DNA from: Scortum barcoo
Lineage: Eukaryota > Chordata > Actinopteri > Centrarchiformes > Terapontidae
DNA length: 64,000 nucleotides
NCBI GenBank assembly: GCA_023238725.1
Contig: CM041538.1
Span: 7,543,380-7,607,379 of the forward strand
Reading direction: 5' to 3'
This document shows positions 56,201 to 63,159 of the stretch, in pieces. The notes beneath the pieces were generated by a model that made no database searches, had not been told where the DNA came from, and worked only from the letters and a program-made list of their open reading frames with translations. Made by a program: the position numbers and the translations under genes. How positions within the stretch are numbered: the first letter of the stretch is position 1; each line of letters begins with the position of its first letter.

Positions 56201-59200
56201 CTTTGTTCAGGGATCACCAGGCTCCCCTGGAGAACCAGGCCCAAAAGGAGAGATCGGACCTCCAGTGAGTCCATACACATCCTCTTTAGCAGCCAAATCA
56301 AACACATCACTTGTGTAAAGTAAAGAGCTTGATTAGATGTTGAAATGTATCTCCTCCCTGCAAATAAGATTAATAAGAAGTCGTTTCTGCTACTGCTTTT
56401 TCATACTGATTTTTTTTTTCATTTTACTCTGAACAAACTAATAAATATCTGAACACAGTCGTGCTTAGACACTGCCAGCAGGCTTATGTTTGGGTGGGCT
56501 GGATTTATAAGTGATGCTATGGATTGAGGGAAATCTGTCCGTTTACTGCCAGAAGGAAAGACCAACCACAGACATTTGGCTTAAGCACCATTTTTTATTT
56601 TTCACCAGATGAGCAAGCCGGTATAAAGATTTTGAGCTGCTTGTATTTATCCTCCATGTGTTTGATAGTATCATCTCAGCAGTGGTTAAAGTAAAGGAGG
56701 AAAACACAATTCAGCTCACCTCACAGTCTCGTGGTAGAAATGAGGCTCTGGACTTCAGCAGAATGAGGATGTCCACCCTGAATGCATGATTTTACTCATC
56801 TAAGTTGTGCCTTCCTTCCTAACGATCAAACACATTTTGCTTTTGTTTCTTGATTCTTAGATAAGTTGCAAAAAAGGCCCCTAAGATTTTGACAGCAGGC
56901 ATCAAAGCAAATATCTTTTGGTAAAACGAACCCTCTCCTGAACTGATGGGTTCGACTTTTTTAGCTGTCAAGTCTTCCACCCCGTCACATTCCTTCTGAT
57001 TACATAATTTTCTTTTCATTTCATAACTGCGTTTCATTTCATAACTTCTTTTCCCCTGTGAAACAATTTTAAGCCTCCTTGATCAAGTTCTACAATTTTT
57101 AATCGTGAAGTGTTCGCAGGTTTCCAGATACCGCTGATGTTCTTCCACATGTGAAACAGCTTGTATGTGAGAGGGGTTATATAACCTGTCCAAACAGTAT
57201 GGGAACATTTCTGTGAATGCATTCATCTTGGCTTGAGTTGAAACTGAGTGTGTGTGATGTCACATGCAACATATATGGACCCATGTGCTTAGAAACACTG
57301 ATAACTCAACAGTCTGCCAGGAAACTTTTAGGATCTGCTGTATTTCTGTTTTAGATTAACCGCTTTGGTTAAGAATCCCTTGAGGGACTTCTCTTTATGA
57401 CTGTACATCACTTACTATGTGAGGGCCTAGAGAGAAAATATGAACAAATTATGGGTTCAAAGGAAAAGAAAATATTTTTATAAATATATTGTGTCATATT
57501 TTTTTGTTGGAAACACATTTGTCCTTTTGAGATGGCTTTGAAATGTGAAAATATAAGCAAAGTTTATCAGGTTTATGTTATTAAGCATGATAATATACTG
57601 AAACCCATGAGGCACGGGAGGTTTCCTGTGTTAGTGCTATATATTTCACTCAAGCACCTTGGTGTGATTCAACCTCATGCTATTTGAGGTGTTAAATATA
57701 CAGTTAACAGTTGTGTATATTTCCTTGACTGTCTCAGACTGAGGAAGTACAAAAACAAACCCTCGGCTTGGGCTCTCCATAAGACTCGCGTTAGACATAG
57801 TCTTAAAAATTGTGAGTGAGATACGTAACCTTGTGTGTTTTGGTGAATGCTGCTGTGTGTTTCATTCTTCGTGTGTGTGTTTATCTAGGGCTCAGCAGGA
57901 AAGAAAGGAGCGAGGGGTCTGAGTGGAGCTGCCGGCACTGAAGTGAGTATGGCACCATCTCAAGCAGAGAGAGAGAGAGAGCAGTCGCAGCAGCGCAATT
58001 GAGAGCACTTTTCACTGTGTTAGCTGTGCGATGATGCTGTGGTTTGGCACAGGCCAACAGTGGAGTGCCTTCAGCATCACCAAAGTATTGCATGTTTACA
58101 GACTGGTTACCACTGCTGCTTATGAGAAGATCACACCATTTCAAAAAAATGCAAGAAGCATAGATTTGTACAAGGTCTGAATACATTTGAAGTAGTCAAA
58201 TGACCTCAGGAATGGGACTGCCAGATAGTTCTAAGTGTATTTTTTTAATCTTTTGAGAGTTTCAGACTTTGGTGGCTCAGGAAGTGTCTTAATCTTTCAA
58301 CACATAACTTGAAAACTTTCTCAAACTGTAACTGGGTGCTGAAAAATCTAGTTAAATATTTTTTTGGCCTCAGTCTGCAGGAACTCTTTATCTAGTGTGG
58401 AGATTTCAAAAGAAGAATTAGGGTGTAGAAACATTTAAGAATAGTTAAATTGTGCTCATAGTAAGTATTTTAATGGTCTTCAGGCTGAGATTGACATTGT
58501 CACTTTTATGGAAATCTTCCAGGGGCCAATTGGTTTACCTGGACTAGTGGGAATGAATGGTTACCCAGGGCTGGATGGTCCCCCAGGACTGACTGGTTTA
58601 CCAGGATTACCAGGCAAACAAGGACGACAGGTAATCAACAGCAATGCAATATAGACAGCAACGTGCCTATCTGAATTTAAACGTAGTTTTAAAGATGTAC
58701 CCATTTTGATATATTCCAAAATAATAAGGAAAGTAAAGAAAGTCATGAGCACACAAATGAATGTGTTCTCTTTCTTTTACCACATGTTTTTGTACTATAA
58801 GACAGGGAGAAATGCATCACATGCTCTTATCTTCACTTCAAACCACTCCCACTAAAGACGGAAAACCATTTTGCAGCTGCAGTCGTATTTCCGCTGCAGT
58901 CACGTCAATGCATGACAATCAGAAAGCACAACAATGATGAATGCTTACTTCACAAAACTTAACAGACTTATTAAATTTATATTTGTTATATATATCAAAT
59001 AAAAGGTAAACCCCACTAATATGTTTTGCTAGTGTTAGTCGTGATTGAGCTACGTGAAAGATGATGAGTTTGTCTTGTGTTAAGCACTGTAGCCACAAGT
59101 GAGCTACAACAACAGTGATCAATCAAAACTTTTAGACTTTTTGTGGTGGGGTTCACATTTAAAAATTATGAAGCTGTCCACGTGGCTGACATTTACCCAC

Positions 59201-62200
59201 ACAGGAACCCAGTTATATATTATGTCTTGCTCAGCAGCAGAAATGTAGGTCATTGAGGGAGTCGGACACTTAACTTGCATAACTGAACTTTCAAGAGGAC
59301 ACTTCCTGTGCCGTATTTAGGGCTAAATCTCTGTAGCATACTTCTGTAAGGAGCTGGAAAGATCATCTTTACCTTTTAGGGAGTTTCCCTCTCCAGATGT
59401 CTCTTGTCTTTTTTTTTTCCACTTGTGAAACATATGGGAAGTTTATCATTTCTCTGATAGACTGACTAAATATAGTCCACGCTGAATGAAGCTCTGTGAA
59501 TATTACCTACAGCAAGTGGACTGGTGGAAGACATTCAGTACTGTCAGCAGAGGTGAAATGCAGCTGCAGACGACTTAATCAGCGTCTTGTTTTTTGTTCT
59601 TTAGTGGCATTAGACTACAGAGTACCTCACCACCCATTGAGCCGTCATGCTGACTTGTGCCGCTCTATCCCCTTACTACAGGGTTTTTGTTTGACTGCTT
59701 TCCTTCGGCTGAGATGCTGAGACTGACTAACCATTAAACGCCTTGTTTGATTTCATTGGCCTCTTCTGGTTGCGACGCAGTGGGTTTATCCAAATAAGTG
59801 TGCAGCCAGGGTGGGATTGGGATTTCATGCATGAATGTCCCTTTCAGACAAGGGCCAAGTCTTTTCTGTCTGACTTTCATTTACATAATGATGTGTTGTG
59901 TAAACGTCTAGTGACTAATTTTGGCCTCTGATGTTTTTCACTGTCATTAAAATAATATGGTTACTCACTAGAGTCCCATAATCTACGCCTTCCAATTACA
60001 CATCATACTTAGTATAATAATAAAAAAAAACTACACTAGCTGTACATTGAAAGGTTTTCTTCTGCTTCAGTAGTTCAGGAGTGCTCTTTTCTTACAGAGC
60101 ACTCAGGGCTGTCTCAGCAGGACAGGTCTGCAACAAACTCAGTTTTCAGTCTCACACTACGTGCTTCCATCGTGAGAAAGAGGCTGTAATATGGCTTCCT
60201 TCTGCCTCTGCTGGCAGGCTGCAGAGTCCCTGCAGAATAGACCTCATCCCTTTGTTCTTGTTAGTCATTACTCCTATAATGATTGTCAGTCATCTTTCTA
60301 TTCATTGTTTTCCTCATTATCTGCCGCACATTCATTTCGACTCACATTGCCAGTTGGACGCACGAAAAGGAAGGACTTTTTAAAGTGTTTTGGACAGTGT
60401 GATATTGGTGAGCAACAAGAAAGAAATGCATCCGAGATCCCCCTCTGAAATCAAACTGACAAAGCCCCACCATCATCTCAGGAACGAGAGTGTTGTCTAA
60501 AATTCAAGCACCAGACAGGTGTTTTTCCTGGAGGCTCCTGCTTTTTACATTAGCCAATGGAAGAAACATGTACATTTCATAAATTCAGGAATCTATGATG
60601 CTAACTAACAACAACTAACCTGCCACAAACAGTGACTGTGACCTACGAGTTTACATACACATAGACAATAAGAACACCTGAATGTGTTTTTTATTGTGCT
60701 TCTCCAATATAAAAGTAATTTCAATATGTATATAATGCAGAAGCTTATTGACATCACCATGTTTGCTAGGAAGTAAGATTTTAGGAACAACACTTAAGGG
60801 CTCTTCATCAGGGTCCCTATTTTTGATTTTCCATTTATGGGATGATTTGATCAGTTTGCTTGTCCTGCCTAAATGACAGCATCTGTCACAGTGAATGTCT
60901 TCAGTGTCTGTACATGTCTGCATGCAGGGGCACTGCTAGAAATTGGGTGTCCTGATAAAAGCTCACCATGCATGTGGGAGTAGTGTGTGGACAGGTCAGA
61001 CCTAATTAAACCTCTGAGTGATCTTAGTAAGCTAACAGTGGCTTTCCAGCACCTGCAGGCTAGGGGGTTCGCCCGCTAAACCCACAGCGCTGTAATTCCA
61101 ACCTGGTTCCTGACTCACCCGCCCTCATCTCGGTGATCGAGGAACAGAAGCCGTATGTGTGGCGACGACCCACTCAGTCTGTTATTCTAATATTACTCGT
61201 TCCCTTCTGCCTCGACACGCTGCTGATGGAGCAGAAAACCGCTGTGGTCTGCGGTGGAAGAACGCAACTCAGTGACAGGCAGTCAGTTTTATGGGCCCAC
61301 GTATGGAGCAGACTGTCAAGAAATATTATGACCAGGAGAGGCCAGCAGACTTCAGGGCTGTGGTTTACGGCCGCGACTATACAACAAATTTAAAACTGGC
61401 CTGCACAGATGCTATACATACACATGCTCGAATCCAGCGGTGTTTCTGTAAAAGACCATGGTACTAAGTATTTATCATCTAACAGAGAAATGTATAGCCC
61501 TAATAAAAAAATTGAGTTTCACTTTTCAAAAGGCATGAAGGTTTATGTTTTGTTTTCCTTATTTAAAGGACCACTGGTGTAGCATGTTTTAGCCTGTTGG
61601 TCCAAGGATGCTCTGACATCAGAAGTTTGAGAGAAACCTTTAAATGCATGAAACACCGACATTTATACTGTCCTCTTTATAACATCCGTGTGTGCTTTTT
61701 TGTTAACTGTCATTTTGAGTGTTTATGGGACTTTAAGCTCAAAAGTACTATGTGGAGTTTTTCTTCTTTTACCACTAGTTACAGAGCATGTTTTGTTGGT
61801 ATCTTGTGCAGGGACACTCATGCACACTGCAGGAGGTTTCACACTGCTCTACTGCTCAACAGTTGGTGGTGAAATTTTAATTTGACAGTGATAAAAGTTT
61901 TTTATTGACATCAAATCTGATGTGCATTCAGGGTCAAAGAGGCTTGCCAGGACAAGAGGGACCTGCCGGACGTCCAGGTCCCAGAGGAGAGATTGGACTT
62001 CCTGGACTACTTGGAGAAAGAGGGCCTCCTGGTCAGAAGGTAAAAACAGCAGTACAGACAAATATTGACCAAACTCGTTCCTAATAGTCGCAGTGTGCCT
62101 GAACATGTTTAATTCTTAACCTCTGTTGGTTCAGGGAGAACCAGGACTACCAGGAGACAGGGGAGCCTCGGGAATAAAAGGCATGGAGGGGGCTACAGGT

Positions 62201-63098
62201 GACCAGGGCAGGAAAGGTGACCAGGGACACAAAGGACAGCAAGTGAGTATATAGATTTGAGTTCATTTCCATAGCCTTGAATATTTGTGTGACAATAACT
62301 ATTGTAGATACTGTGGCAGTACTCAGGGGTTACACCCTTTATTCCCACACGTTTGTATTGCAATATATATCATGTGAAAAAAAAACTCCTTTTGAATGTT
62401 TTATGTTCTACTCTGGTCTTCTATTCTACTCTAGTTTTGAATTATTGGACTCACAACAGTGTGGGTCACTACATCGCTGTTTTTAAACTGATACCATCCC
62501 CAGGAATGTTCTTGTTCAAAGGTGGTTTTATAAGCTTATACACATTCTTGAATATGTCTCTAAATATAGCTTCAGGGGTTTAGATAGCAAGTCTGTGGTG
62601 GGGTTGAAAATGTGTGCGTCTGACACCTTTCCACCCAGAGTGGAGTAACAAATTATCTGGGCGAGACCGAGAATGGAAACATTCCACCTGGTAGGGTCGT
62701 GTTATGTAAGATCCTCACACTCCAGAGACCTGAAAAGAGGTGCTCCACTTTACTTATGTAACTCGTCAAAGAAGGAGAAAAAAAAGAAACATTCAATCCC
62801 CTTGTCCTCCGCTAGTTTCCTCCATTGATGCTTGTGAAACAGAGAGCGGACTGGGGCCCTTGGGTCAGATCCTTTTACACTTTTCGGTGAATAGAGTTTC
62901 TCGGTCAAAGTCGCTGGCCTGAAAGCAGAGCTGTCTGGAGGATGTGGATGATTGGCTGTGCAAACATCGCGTCTGCCACCTCGGATGACAAACAGTGCTC
63001 AGACACATAGTGGGGTACAGACACCTAACCCCACAGTGTGTGTTTCTGGGAGGGTGTGTGAATGTGGGCTGGAGCTATTATAGGTCCAGATATAAAGC

Positions 63099-63159
<61 letters not shown>

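Noticed and set aside
61020..61400. GC-richer patch in the intron after exon 44, with a gggttcgcccgc phrase like a tRNA B box
   Set aside because: No matching A box, anticodon arm or acceptor pairing could be drawn, so no RNA gene is supported.
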